64,000 bases of DNA from positions 1,214,501-1,278,500 of the forward strand of contig JAUOZS010000001.1 of assembly GCA_032334055.1 (NCBI GenBank), in the 5' to 3' direction. The stretch comes from Selenomonadales bacterium 4137-cl. GTDB lineage: Bacteria; Bacillota; Negativicutes; Sporomusales; UBA7701. Below, one piece after another: positions 41,072 through 48,478 of the stretch. The position numbers and the translations under genes were made by a program. Numbering within the stretch: position 1 is the first letter of the stretch; the number at the start of each line of letters is the position of its first letter. Below the pieces are notes generated by a model, which saw nothing but the letters and a program-made list of their open reading frames with translations, made no database searches and had not been told where the DNA came from.

Positions 41072-41824
41072 GTGTCCAAAGCAGAAACCCTTAAAAGGCT
41101 CACCGCACCGTTCTCGCCGAAGGATATTGAGTGGCGGATTATGCGGAGAACCAAGGACGGCACAAAAGCTGCCGTTATGCCTTTCGTCGATGCCAGAACT
41201 CTGGAAGAGCGGCTAGATGCAGTCGTGGGACCGGACAACTGGTCGGCACAGTACAGCCCCGTCGATATGGGCGTAATCACCATCGACACCAAGAACGGCC
41301 CCAAGGAAGTTGACGCAAAAGGTTTTCTCTGCACCATCACCATCCGCATCAATGCGGGTGAGAACCTCATCGTCCGCACCAACGGAGCCGGATGCACCGA
41401 CATCGAACCCATCAAGGGCGGCATTACTCAAGCCTTCCGGCGTGCGTGTTCTTCCATCGGTATGGGTCGTTACCTGTACGACCTTCCGGACTTCTGGGTT
41501 CCGGTTGACCAGTACGGCAAGTTCACCCCTCCGCAACTCCCCGCTTGGGCTTTGCCTTCGGCTACGCCTGCACCCGCCGCAGCGGCTCCCGATATCGAAG
41601 ATGACGGCGAACCGGATGAGGACTTCGACGGTAGCGAACCCATCGATGATGACGGCTCCAACGATAACGATCCGCTCATCGACTTCGGCGTAAACCGTGG
41701 CAAACGGTTTTCCGAACTGACCGGACGGTATGTGCAATGGCTTGCCAGCACCTGGACTCCGCAACCAGGCAATGCTCTGCACGAACATATCAAACAACTG
41801 GCGGTTCAAAGAGTAGCCAACTAA
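41072..41824 (+). CDS. Rad52/22-like single-strand annealing protein
   Basis: GTG 41072 follows AAGGAGG. The first 140 residues match the Rad52/Rad22-like (DdrA-related) annealing domain: RLTAPFSPKDIEWRIMRRTKDGTKAAVMPFVDARTLEERLDAVVGPDNWSAQY, then NGAGCTDIEPIKGGITQAFRRACSSIGMGRYLYDLP. An acidic linker (DIEDDGEPDEDFDGSEPIDDD) leads to a C-terminal segment (DFGVNRGKRFSELTGRYVQWL) similar to the exonuclease-type putative quorum/zinc domain of phage recombinases. It would pair complementary single strands in phage recombination, together with the nuclease (44825) and resolvase (46873). Confidence 0.87.
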   Translation: MSKAETLKRLTAPFSPKDIEWRIMRRTKDGTKAAVMPFVDARTLEERLDAVVGPDNWSAQYSPVDMGVITIDTKNGPKEVDAKGFLCTITIRINAGENLIVRTNGAGCTDIEPIKGGITQAFRRACSSIGMGRYLYDLPDFWVPVDQYGKFTPPQLPAWALPSATPAPAAAAPDIEDDGEPDEDFDGSEPIDDDGSNDNDPLIDFGVNRGKRFSELTGRYVQWLASTWTPQPGNALHEHIKQLAVQRVAN

Positions 41825-41830
41825 TAGGCG

Positions 41831-41860
41831 GAGCCGGGGTTCAATGCCCCGGCTCTCTCT
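41831..41860 (+). terminator. terminator after the annealing-protein gene
   Basis: GAGCCGGGG and CCCCGGCTC pair around TTCAATG, followed by TCTCTATA. Confidence 0.75.
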
Positions 41861-42057
41861 ATACTTAGTATTATATTATATATAATATATATTATATATA
41901 TATTAATTAATACTTAAAGAGAATTATATATGTCTTTAATAATACTGATAATTATCAGTATATATAAATCTTAGTATTCGTAATCCTAAAGGATTACTCA
42001 TACTAAGATGGTGTTTCTCACCGCCAAAAGTTTTAACGGTTAAGAGAAACGAATGGC
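41861..42057. other. AT-rich non-coding stretch with clustered inverted repeats, candidate replication origin
   Basis: No gene fits here. From 41861 the DNA is almost only A and T for about 100 bases, then carries stem-forming repeats: TACTGATAATTATCAGTA (near 41945-41962), CTTAGTATTCGTAATCC ... GGATTACTCATACTAAG (41971-42007), and GTTTCTC ... GAGAAAC (42012-42050). The primase-helicase gene follows. An unwinding element with hairpins beside replication genes fits a phage origin, but there are no clear iterons. Confidence 0.45.
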
Positions 42058-42101
42058 GGTTCAAATGAACCTTGACACGAATCACCGCCGAGTGCTAAAC
42101 T
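42058..42101 (+). promoter_or_regulatory. promoter with upstream operator-like palindrome
   Basis: GGTTCAAATGAACC (42058-42071), a perfect-arm palindrome around TCAAATGA, directly abuts TTGACA (42072-42077); after 18 bases comes TAAACT (42096-42101). It drives the 114-residue gene and the primase-helicase. Confidence 0.6.
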
Positions 42102-42138
42102 GGATGTACAGACCGAACACATGTACGGAGGTGAGCCA

Positions 42139-42483
42139 ATGACGTTGGACGAGTTCATGCAACTACCGCCTAACCTACAACTAGATAGGGCGGTGAAGTT
42201 GTTCATCGAGGTCTGTACGGCGGAACCCCTATTCCTACCGACCAAGAAAATCAATCCTGTTTACTTCCGCATTCGCAACTATATGGCAAGCCAGAAGGTG
42301 TCTCCGGTATCGGTATGGGAGTTCCTCCAGACATGGGAGCCTGGCTCCTTGATTTCAGTCGGCGAATTGATGGTACTGGCCAGAGACTTCCAGAACGCCA
42401 AGCGGTTCAGAGAGGGGGTGCAGAAAACCAAGCAGGCCGACATCAAAGAGTACGACCAATACCATCTAGACATGTTGAGGTGA
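42139..42483 (+). CDS. hypothetical phage replication-region protein
   Basis: ATG 42139 follows GGAGGTGAGCCA; an ATG at 42121 lies before that site. The 114-residue helical protein (TLDEFMQLPPNLQLDRAVKLFIEVCT ... RFREGVQKTKQADIKEYDQYHLDML) has no recognised motif. Its stop is four bases before the primase-helicase GTG. A helicase-loader or accessory role is possible by position only. Confidence 0.55.
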   Translation: MTLDEFMQLPPNLQLDRAVKLFIEVCTAEPLFLPTKKINPVYFRIRNYMASQKVSPVSVWEFLQTWEPGSLISVGELMVLARDFQNAKRFREGVQKTKQADIKEYDQYHLDMLR

Positions 42484-42487
42484 CAAA

Positions 42488-44548
42488 GTGGGCAACATTG
42501 CCGAAGTAATCATCGCCAAGGTCGATCCGGTGGAGTACCTTACCTATAACTACGGAGTCAAGTTCCGCAAAGAGCCACGGTCATACCGCTCCCAATGTCC
42601 GGTGCATGACGGCTCCAGAGGCGACAGCTTCTCCGTACTGGGGAATAGGCTTACTTGCTTCGCCTGCGGCTTCTACGGCAACATTATCGACGCGGTGGCG
42701 GAGATAGAGGGCATCGACCAAACCTCCGCCATCGAGAAACTGGCAAACGAACTGAATCTGCCGATAGGTAGCTACGAGGAGTTCCAACGTCAGAAGACGC
42801 TTGCCGAACAGAATAAGGCCAAGCTTGCCAAGTACCGCCGAGGAATCACCCCCTACAAGGACTATCTCAATGGGGACAGATCGATATCGGATGAAACCAT
42901 CGAGGCTTTGCAACTGGGCGGCGACATCGATGGAATCATCATCCCCCTCATCAATTTGCAAGGCCAAGTGGTGGCTTTCGCCAGGCGGAACATGAACTAC
43001 AAGGCCAAGGGGCAACCGAAGTACACCAACACCCGCAATAACGAACTGTACGAGAAAGCCGAGTTCCTCTACAACTTCAACAGGGCGTTGAAGGAGATGA
43101 GGAAGCAACGTAGGGTTTACGTCTGCGAGGGCTACTTCGATGCGGCGGCAGCCGACCAACAAGGACTTCCCTGTGTGGCCTATGCCTCTGCCGACCTGAC
43201 CAGAGGCCACATCAAGGCTTTGAACGAAAGGGCAGAAGACCTATATCCCCAGTTTACCTTCTTTCTGGCGCCGGATAACGACGAAGAAGGTCAGAAGCGT
43301 ATCCCCCGGATGCGTGACAAGTTCCGCCAATTGGCTCCGAGAGCCAACGTCAGGGTGGTGCTACTGCCGGAGGGTATCAAGGATTTTAACGATGCCCATC
43401 ACGCCGGAATCCAGATCGGTGAGCTGCCAACCGAACCCCTTGACCTCTATGTACTAAAAAAGATAGTTAGTGACTGTCAGGGCGAGGACGAGGAATTCAC
43501 AGCCGCCAAGGAGTTCATGTCCACGGTGACCAACGAAATCGTCAAGGCCGAATGCGCGAAGTACCTGTCGCATAAGTGGCAACGCCAAGAGGACACGGTG
43601 CAGGGGTGGCTACAGGCCAAGTCCAACGACGATGACATGGCGAAGAGGTTTAAGGAACCGGAAGCCGCTATCGATGACCTCCTTGCCCTCTACGCATCCG
43701 GAGCCATGACTCTGGGATGGGAAACCATCGACTGGGGAGCCAACTCCTTCTATAAGACCGAGGTAATCATCCTAGCGGCACGCCCTGGCGTAGCGAAGAC
43801 ATGGATAGCATGTATGGTGGCCTTGCATCTGGCGATCCGCGAGAAGAAGCGTGGCATATTCTTTAGCCTTGAGATGTCTGCCGGGAGCCTCTATAACCGA
43901 ATGGTGGCTATTTTCCTTGGCAAGCCGATGTGGGAAGTTGAAAAACTAGTCAAGGAGAAAGACCCAACGGTACTAAATATAAAGGCGGCTTTGGAGAGTC
44001 GGCTCTATGTGGTGGATGACAACGACATCAACGTAGAGATGATGGACAAGATTATCGCCTACGCTAACCAACGGAAGTTTGATGAGCCGTGCGATTTCGT
44101 GGTCATCGACTACATGCAATTTATTAAGGGTTGTTCCAAGTACGATATTTTGGCGGAGGAAACCAAGGCTCTCAAGCCGCTTGCCAAGAAGAACAAGTTA
44201 TTGGTCATCGCCCTCTCCCAAATCTCACGCCAAGGCCGAGACTACGAGAGGCCGACCATGGAGATGCTCAAGGGGGCCGGTGAACTGGAACAGACTGGAG
44301 ACACAGTTGGTGGCCTCTGGGTTCCCGGTAACAATCCGGAACTGTCCGATGCGGAGCAGAAGAAGTTGGACGGCATCATTATGTTCGGCTTCCTCAAGCA
44401 CCGCAGGGGCGCCAGAATCCGTGACGTAGCCCTCCGGTTCGATACCGCCACTACACGCATCGTAGAGGTCAAGGAGCAAGCCGAGGTAGTAGTACAGAAG
44501 AAGAGGAGGACGCAAAATGCCAAACCTAAAGATTCCGCTCAAAGCTAA
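42488..44548 (+). CDS. phage primase-helicase (CHC2 zinc finger, TOPRIM, DnaB-type ATPase)
   Basis: GTG start behind GAGGTGA. The 686-residue protein joins three parts: a CHC2 zinc finger (CPVHDGSRGDSF ... CFACGFYG, residues 36-62), a TOPRIM core (RVYVCEGYFDAAAADQQG and FLAPDNDEEGQKR, about 215-275), and a RecA/DnaB-type helicase from about 380 on (FFSLEMSAGS, FVVIDYMQF, ALSQISRQGR). This is the layout of T7 gp4. The Walker A reads AARPGVAKT: the Gly before Lys is Ala, which is unusual and may weaken ATP binding. It would prime and unwind phage DNA. Confidence 0.9.
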   Translation: MGNIAEVIIAKVDPVEYLTYNYGVKFRKEPRSYRSQCPVHDGSRGDSFSVLGNRLTCFACGFYGNIIDAVAEIEGIDQTSAIEKLANELNLPIGSYEEFQRQKTLAEQNKAKLAKYRRGITPYKDYLNGDRSISDETIEALQLGGDIDGIIIPLINLQGQVVAFARRNMNYKAKGQPKYTNTRNNELYEKAEFLYNFNRALKEMRKQRRVYVCEGYFDAAAADQQGLPCVAYASADLTRGHIKALNERAEDLYPQFTFFLAPDNDEEGQKRIPRMRDKFRQLAPRANVRVVLLPEGIKDFNDAHHAGIQIGELPTEPLDLYVLKKIVSDCQGEDEEFTAAKEFMSTVTNEIVKAECAKYLSHKWQRQEDTVQGWLQAKSNDDDMAKRFKEPEAAIDDLLALYASGAMTLGWETIDWGANSFYKTEVIILAARPGVAKTWIACMVALHLAIREKKRGIFFSLEMSAGSLYNRMVAIFLGKPMWEVEKLVKEKDPTVLNIKAALESRLYVVDDNDINVEMMDKIIAYANQRKFDEPCDFVVIDYMQFIKGCSKYDILAEETKALKPLAKKNKLLVIALSQISRQGRDYERPTMEMLKGAGELEQTGDTVGGLWVPGNNPELSDAEQKKLDGIIMFGFLKHRRGARIRDVALRFDTATTRIVEVKEQAEVVVQKKRRTQNAKPKDSAQS

Positions 44549-44714
44549 AACCCCGTTACTGTTTATCTGCTACGCCCTGTGTATCACCATGATGGTCGTG
44601 GCGTTCATGGAGGTAATGACCAAGGATTATGGCTCCGCCTTATTTAGTGCCTTGGGAGCCGTGGGTTGGGGATGGGCTTGGCCTAGCATCATCGAAGAAC
44701 TCTCGGAAAAATAA
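44517..44714 (+). CDS. small two-TM protein
   Basis: ATG follows GAGGAGGACGCAAA and overlaps the primase-helicase end by 32 bases. The 65-residue protein has two hydrophobic stretches (about 13-32 and 38-55). Function unknown; a terminator-like hairpin follows its stop. Confidence 0.5.
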   Translation: MPNLKIPLKAKTPLLFICYALCITMMVVAFMEVMTKDYGSALFSALGAVGWGWAWPSIIEELSEK

Positions 44715-44736
44715 TCGAATATGTGTTCGATTTTTT
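44714..44736. terminator. hairpin with T run, also an SOS-box-like palindrome
   Basis: ATCGAA and TTCGAT pair around TATGTG, followed by T7, so it can terminate the primase operon. The same bases, CGAATATGTGTTCG (44716-44729), fit the Gram-positive LexA box at 13 of 14 positions, so a dual role is possible. Confidence 0.6.
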
Positions 44737-44748
44737 TACCCAAACCTA

Positions 44749-44777
44749 TTGTAATTCGTATCAAATGATGCTATACT
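44749..44777 (+). promoter_or_regulatory. promoter with operator in the spacer
   Basis: TTGTAA (44749-44754), 17 bases, TATACT (44772-44777). The spacer holds GTATCAAATGATGC (44758-44771), 13 of 14 matches to the dispersed palindrome. A bound regulator would block this promoter of the nuclease-kinase operon. Confidence 0.65.
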
Positions 44778-44824
44778 AGGGTTAGTGAAATACTATATTA
44801 GACGAAAGGAGGTTCACCCAAGAG

Positions 44825-45628
44825 TTGATAACCCACCTATCACCTTCCACGGTGCAGTCTTACCGGAAGTGTGGTAGACTCGTGTATTACCGGAAAATCA
44901 TGGGACTCCCTGACACAACCGTATATGCGGCTACTGCCTACGGAACGGCTATCCACCGATCCATCGAAACTCTCCTCCGTGAGAAGAAGATGGGCTTCAT
45001 CCCCTCAGTAGACGAAGTTATCCACCTATTTGACCAAGAACTCCGTGGCCTAGCCGACACTATTACGGTCTGGGGCGAAGACACCAAAGAACACCTGTTT
45101 GAACAGGGCGCGGCCTCACTTGATGAGTTCTGCAAGAAATGGTTGCCTCGTATCGCCCCGGCGGAGATCGAGAAGGAGTTCATGGTTCGAAGGGAAGGCC
45201 GGATGCCCATCAAGTGCATCGCAGACTGTGTAGATACCAACGATGCGGTCTGGGACTGGAAGACCGGACGAGGATTCACAGGTACTGCCAATTCGGCGGA
45301 GTATGGACTAAATATGGCTACATACGCCAAAGCCTTCTACGATGAACACGGCTACTTCCCCAAGTCCATCCGGATTCTACGCACCAAGTGGAACGGTAAA
45401 CTCAACCAGGCGACCCGCAAGAAAAAGTGGTATCACTCCTCATGGGAAATGGATGAACTGGTCATCCCTCCGGAAAGCATCCCCTATTACATGGGACTCT
45501 ACGACGAAACAGAAAAGGGTATTGCAGCCGGAGTCTTCCTACCCATCTCCGATGGAGGTGGCCTGTGTAAGAATTGCTCCTATCGAGGCAACCCCTGTGA
45601 TGTCCACATCGTGGAGGTAGGCAAATGA
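44825..45628 (+). CDS. PD-(D/E)XK nuclease, RecB/Cas4-like
   Basis: TTG 44825 follows AAAGGAGG at a 12-base distance. The 267-residue protein begins HLSPSTVQSYRKCGRLVYYRK (first Cys of an Fe-S site), has YGTAIHRSIE, the nuclease core AVWDWKTGRG, and ends with CKNCSYRGNPC, giving four Cys as in Cas4/RecB nucleases with an Fe-S cluster. It would resect DNA ends for the Rad52-like annealing protein. It overlaps the next gene by four bases. There is no CRISPR array nearby. Confidence 0.85.
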   Translation: MITHLSPSTVQSYRKCGRLVYYRKIMGLPDTTVYAATAYGTAIHRSIETLLREKKMGFIPSVDEVIHLFDQELRGLADTITVWGEDTKEHLFEQGAASLDEFCKKWLPRIAPAEIEKEFMVRREGRMPIKCIADCVDTNDAVWDWKTGRGFTGTANSAEYGLNMATYAKAFYDEHGYFPKSIRILRTKWNGKLNQATRKKKWYHSSWEMDELVIPPESIPYYMGLYDETEKGIAAGVFLPISDGGGLCKNCSYRGNPCDVHIVEVGK

Positions 45629-46287
45629 CCCAGTTACCTTCGCCCCAACTCAAGATAGGCTTGATAGGCCGGATATGCTCCGGTAAGGACACGGTAGGGG
45701 AGGTTCTCATCAAGACCCTCGGCTACCAGAGGTTCGCCTTCGGTGACCCGATCCGCTCCGTCTATCAAGTATATCTAGACGGTGGATGGCAACCTGCCTT
45801 CGAACTCCTCTGCCTCTATTCCGACACCATAGCAAGATTCACCACCACCGCCACCACCTTTAAGGACATCGCCAACAGTTCACCGACTCGGCGTGAGTTC
45901 CTCCAGAAGGTGGGGACATGGGCAAGGCAGCTTGACGATGACATCTGGGTTCGCACCACCTTCCGCCAACTCCCTTATTTAGTACAGGGTTATGGCGTGG
46001 GTGCGGTCTGTACCGATGTCCGCCGCCGCAGGGAGTACGAAGTCCTTCGGGACGCAGGTTTCAAGTTCATCCATGTCACCGCCCCGGAAGCCATACGCCG
46101 TGAGCGTATGCTTGCCAGAGATGCGTCCGCCGACACCTCGGTATTTGGACATGTCTCGGAACAGGAAATCGATGAAATCGGCAAGATGGCACACGCCACC
46201 GTCGAGAACGACGAAGGCAAGGCCAAGCTACTGACCGCCACCTTCGAAGCCATCGACACAATCCGGCAGTCTTTTTTTACCCCCTAG
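45625..46287 (+). CDS. P-loop deoxynucleotide kinase-like protein
   Basis: ATG overlaps the nuclease stop. The 220-residue protein has Walker A GLIGRICSGKDTV, an FGDPIRSVYQVYL segment and a lid with Arg residues (VTAPEAIRRERMLARD), as in phage dNMP kinases and dephospho-CoA-kinase-like proteins. Likely a deoxynucleoside monophosphate kinase that feeds phage DNA synthesis, in line with nrdD and dut downstream. Confidence 0.78.
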   Translation: MTQLPSPQLKIGLIGRICSGKDTVGEVLIKTLGYQRFAFGDPIRSVYQVYLDGGWQPAFELLCLYSDTIARFTTTATTFKDIANSSPTRREFLQKVGTWARQLDDDIWVRTTFRQLPYLVQGYGVGAVCTDVRRRREYEVLRDAGFKFIHVTAPEAIRRERMLARDASADTSVFGHVSEQEIDEIGKMAHATVENDEGKAKLLTATFEAIDTIRQSFFTP

Positions 46288-46329
46288 TGATACTAAAAAA
46301 GAATCAAATGAATCTAAGGAGGAATCAGA

Positions 46330-46869
46330 ATGAAAGACAATCTCGTACAGTTCCCCATCCAGGTAGCCAAATCCGACCTCGCCCTCGGCGACAAAGTCCG
46401 CGCCACCGCCATTCCGTCCGATATCAAGGATGAGGAAGACCTGGCGAAGTTCTTCGGTCAGATCATCGGCAAAGAAGGCTATGTCGCCCACCTCATCGAC
46501 GGCAGCGACCGTGTTGTCATCGACTTCGGCGGCACTCGCGGAACCCCCGGCCATGTCGCCATGTCGCCGGATGAGTTCAAACTCGTCGCCAAGGGTGACG
46601 GCAAGGTCTTCGACTGGGGACGTAAGTGGAAGATGGAAGAGATCGCCGTCCTCGCCTCGATCCCGCAGGATGTTCTCGCTGAGAACCCGATGGCGGAAAT
46701 GCTCAAGGGCATCCCTGTCAAGGTTATCAAGTCTGGCCTGCCCGACCACGACTACCAAGTGGTCCTGCCCCTCGGCCTCGGTCATGTCTGCGTGAACGAA
46801 GACAACCTCGTTACGCCGGATGACTTCAAGGCCCAGAAGGCCGTTGCTGTCGCCCCTAACCTTCACTAG
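46330..46869 (+). CDS. hypothetical phage protein
   Basis: ATG follows AAGGAGGAATCAGA, just after an operator-like palindrome at 46301-46314. The 179-residue protein is beta-rich with two similar halves (GKEGYVAHLIDGSDRVVIDFGG and VKVIKSGLPDHDYQVVLPLGLGHVCV), in a style that recalls small beta-barrel domains such as SH3-like folds. No family recognised. Codon use is C-ending, suggesting a well-expressed gene. Confidence 0.55.
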   Translation: MKDNLVQFPIQVAKSDLALGDKVRATAIPSDIKDEEDLAKFFGQIIGKEGYVAHLIDGSDRVVIDFGGTRGTPGHVAMSPDEFKLVAKGDGKVFDWGRKWKMEEIAVLASIPQDVLAENPMAEMLKGIPVKVIKSGLPDHDYQVVLPLGLGHVCVNEDNLVTPDDFKAQKAVAVAPNLH

Positions 46870-46872
46870 GAG

Positions 46873-47526
46873 GTGGGGGAGATAGAGTGTGAAGTCTTTA
46901 GCAACTGCCAAAACAGAGTCCTCTGTTGGCGTTGCGACGATTACGCCCTCTACTATCCCCTTGACAAAAAGATTAAATGCCCTCGCCAAGTGAGGGTCAA
47001 AGAAGAGCGAAAGCAAGCGAAAAAAGAGAAGAAGCAAACCTCCGCATCCAAGCGCGGCAGAGCCAATCGCAACGCAGGGAAAAGGGCGGAGAAGGGTCTT
47101 GAAAACCTCTTGACCAGTTGGGGCTATGAGTGTCGCCGGGTTCCATTGTCTGGAGCATTAAAAGGGTTAAACCTTGTTGGATGCTTGGATGACAAGCTAT
47201 CCGGCGACCTTCGCCTAACTGTCGGGGGTAAAGAGTTCAAGATCGAGTCAAAGAAGAGGGCAGACCTAAACACCTATTACAGGATGGTCGAAGAAACAGG
47301 TCCATTCGTTATCGATGGCTTTTGTATCGTGATGGGTGAGCAGAACTTCGAATTCCTGCTAAATGGTGCAAGGCTTTCGCCGGATACCGTACTACCCGAC
47401 AAACGGTTCAAGCGGCTCCATGACTGGTTCGACCAAGACGGTAGCGACATTGTCGCTATGAAGTCCAACCACCGCCAATGGCTGTTCGCCATCACACTAA
47501 ATAAAGCGAAGGAGTTAGCAACATGA
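46873..47526 (+). CDS. Holliday-junction resolvase-like nuclease
   Basis: The 217-residue protein has an N-terminal zinc-binding part (CQNRVLCWRCDDY), a Lys-rich linker, and an Hjc-like PD-(D/E)XK core: NAGKRAEKGLENLLTSWGYECRRVPLSGALKG, SGDLRL, KIESKKR. Hjc-type enzymes cut four-way junctions. The open frame starts with GTG at 46873, which directly abuts AGGAGG, so the exact start is unclear. It adds to the recombination set of this prophage. Confidence 0.75.
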   Translation: MGEIECEVFSNCQNRVLCWRCDDYALYYPLDKKIKCPRQVRVKEERKQAKKEKKQTSASKRGRANRNAGKRAEKGLENLLTSWGYECRRVPLSGALKGLNLVGCLDDKLSGDLRLTVGGKEFKIESKKRADLNTYYRMVEETGPFVIDGFCIVMGEQNFEFLLNGARLSPDTVLPDKRFKRLHDWFDQDGSDIVAMKSNHRQWLFAITLNKAKELAT

Positions 47527-47789
47527 CCAAGCCCGAAGTGCCGGAAGCCATCCAGCCGTATGTGACTTAGTTCACCGACCTCTGCAAGAAGATTGGGGAC
47601 GGCGCAGGTATCCCCGATGTAATCGTCGCTCTGATGATTACTAACGCCGCAGAGGCTCTGGAAGACCTCCTCAACGACTACGCCGAAGGCGACGAGGCCA
47701 AGGAGCAGGACATCATCGATGCTCTCAAAACCTGTATTCGCGGCGCCCACGTTGCCGCCCAGATCGATAACCAATTCCCGCCGAACTAG
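47523..47789 (+). pseudogene. 88-codon phage gene interrupted by an in-frame TAG
   Basis: ATG 47523 overlaps the resolvase stop and reads MTKPEVPEAIQPYVT, then TAG at 47568-47570, then continues in the same frame to a second TAG at 47787: FTDLCKKIGDGAGIPDVIVALMITNAAEAL and on. The rest is a sound helical, acidic protein with no other disruption. A G to T change (GAG to TAG) explains it. It is probably a nonsense mutation; read-through is possible. Confidence 0.6.
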
Positions 47790-47801
47790 GAGGAAAGAAC
47801 A

Positions 47802-48086
47802 TTGTTAGCCTTCCAAAGTGAAAAGGACAATCGCATCGTAATTCCCGGCATGGGTACTTTGGAAATCGGCTCGTACACCGACAAAGCAGAGAAGGAAGTC
47901 TTCGCCATCTACTTCGAGGACACTTCCAAACGCCGGAAACGTACTGGCGGCGAAGACGGCGGTACTCAAGAGGTTGACCAACGCTATCTATTAGCTAGAA
48001 AGGCCACCTTTGCCGAAGCCCAAGAAGCCATGCGGAACATCGCCAACGAGATGCGTGAGACTGGCAAAGTCATCAAGGTGATGTAA
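47802..48086 (+). CDS. hypothetical phage protein
   Basis: TTG 47802 follows AGGAGGAAAGAAC. The 94-residue protein begins with a beta-rich part (RIVIPGMGTLEIGSYTDKAEKEVFAIYFED) and ends in a helix. It sits in the tightly packed operon before nrdD. No family recognised. Confidence 0.5.
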   Translation: MLAFQSEKDNRIVIPGMGTLEIGSYTDKAEKEVFAIYFEDTSKRRKRTGGEDGGTQEVDQRYLLARKATFAEAQEAMRNIANEMRETGKVIKVM

Positions 48087-48478
48087 TGGATTACGGAGAA
48101 ATCCGTGAAGCTTATCTGTCCCTCCCAGATAACGACCTGTATGGGGCTTACATTCTCAAAACGCAGGCCGTTACCTTACAGGAGACTTTCGAATCCGAAC
48201 TAGCCCAAATCCGCCACATGGCAAACGACTTCAAGGTCGATGTGGACTTCACACAGGCCAGGCGGTCCAAGGAACTGGCTCCGGATAAAGTCAACGAGGG
48301 GGAACGCCTGTCCAAGCAAGACGAGCAAGTCTTGCAGGCCAAGCGGAACTACAACCAAGCACTTCTCGCCGTAGAACTCAAAGAAGCACAGGTCAGGTTC
48401 CTTGAAAAGGTATACTTCGACTGCCGTGCCTTACTTGCCAGAGGGGAGAAGAAAATCCATTCAGACCGGAGTGAGTGA
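48086..48478 (+). CDS. coiled-coil hypothetical phage protein
   Basis: ATG overlaps the previous stop by one base. The 130-residue protein is nearly all helix with a probable coiled coil over residues about 60-120 (LSKQDEQVLQAKRNYNQALLAVELKEAQVRF). Its stop (TGA) abuts the TTG start of nrdD. Function unknown. Confidence 0.5.
   Translation: MDYGEIREAYLSLPDNDLYGAYILKTQAVTLQETFESELAQIRHMANDFKVDVDFTQARRSKELAPDKVNEGERLSKQDEQVLQAKRNYNQALLAVELKEAQVRFLEKVYFDCRALLARGEKKIHSDRSE

Noticed and set aside
44714-44736. SOS box as the sole meaning of CGAATATGTGTTCG
   Set aside because: The stem ATCGAA/TTCGAT with T7 right after the operon is enough to explain it as a terminator; a LexA role is only an addition.
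47568-47570. Pyrrolysine or another recoded amino acid at TAG
   Set aside because: TAG is used as the plain stop by many genes in the window and there is no downstream insertion-type stem, so a nonsense mutation is simpler.
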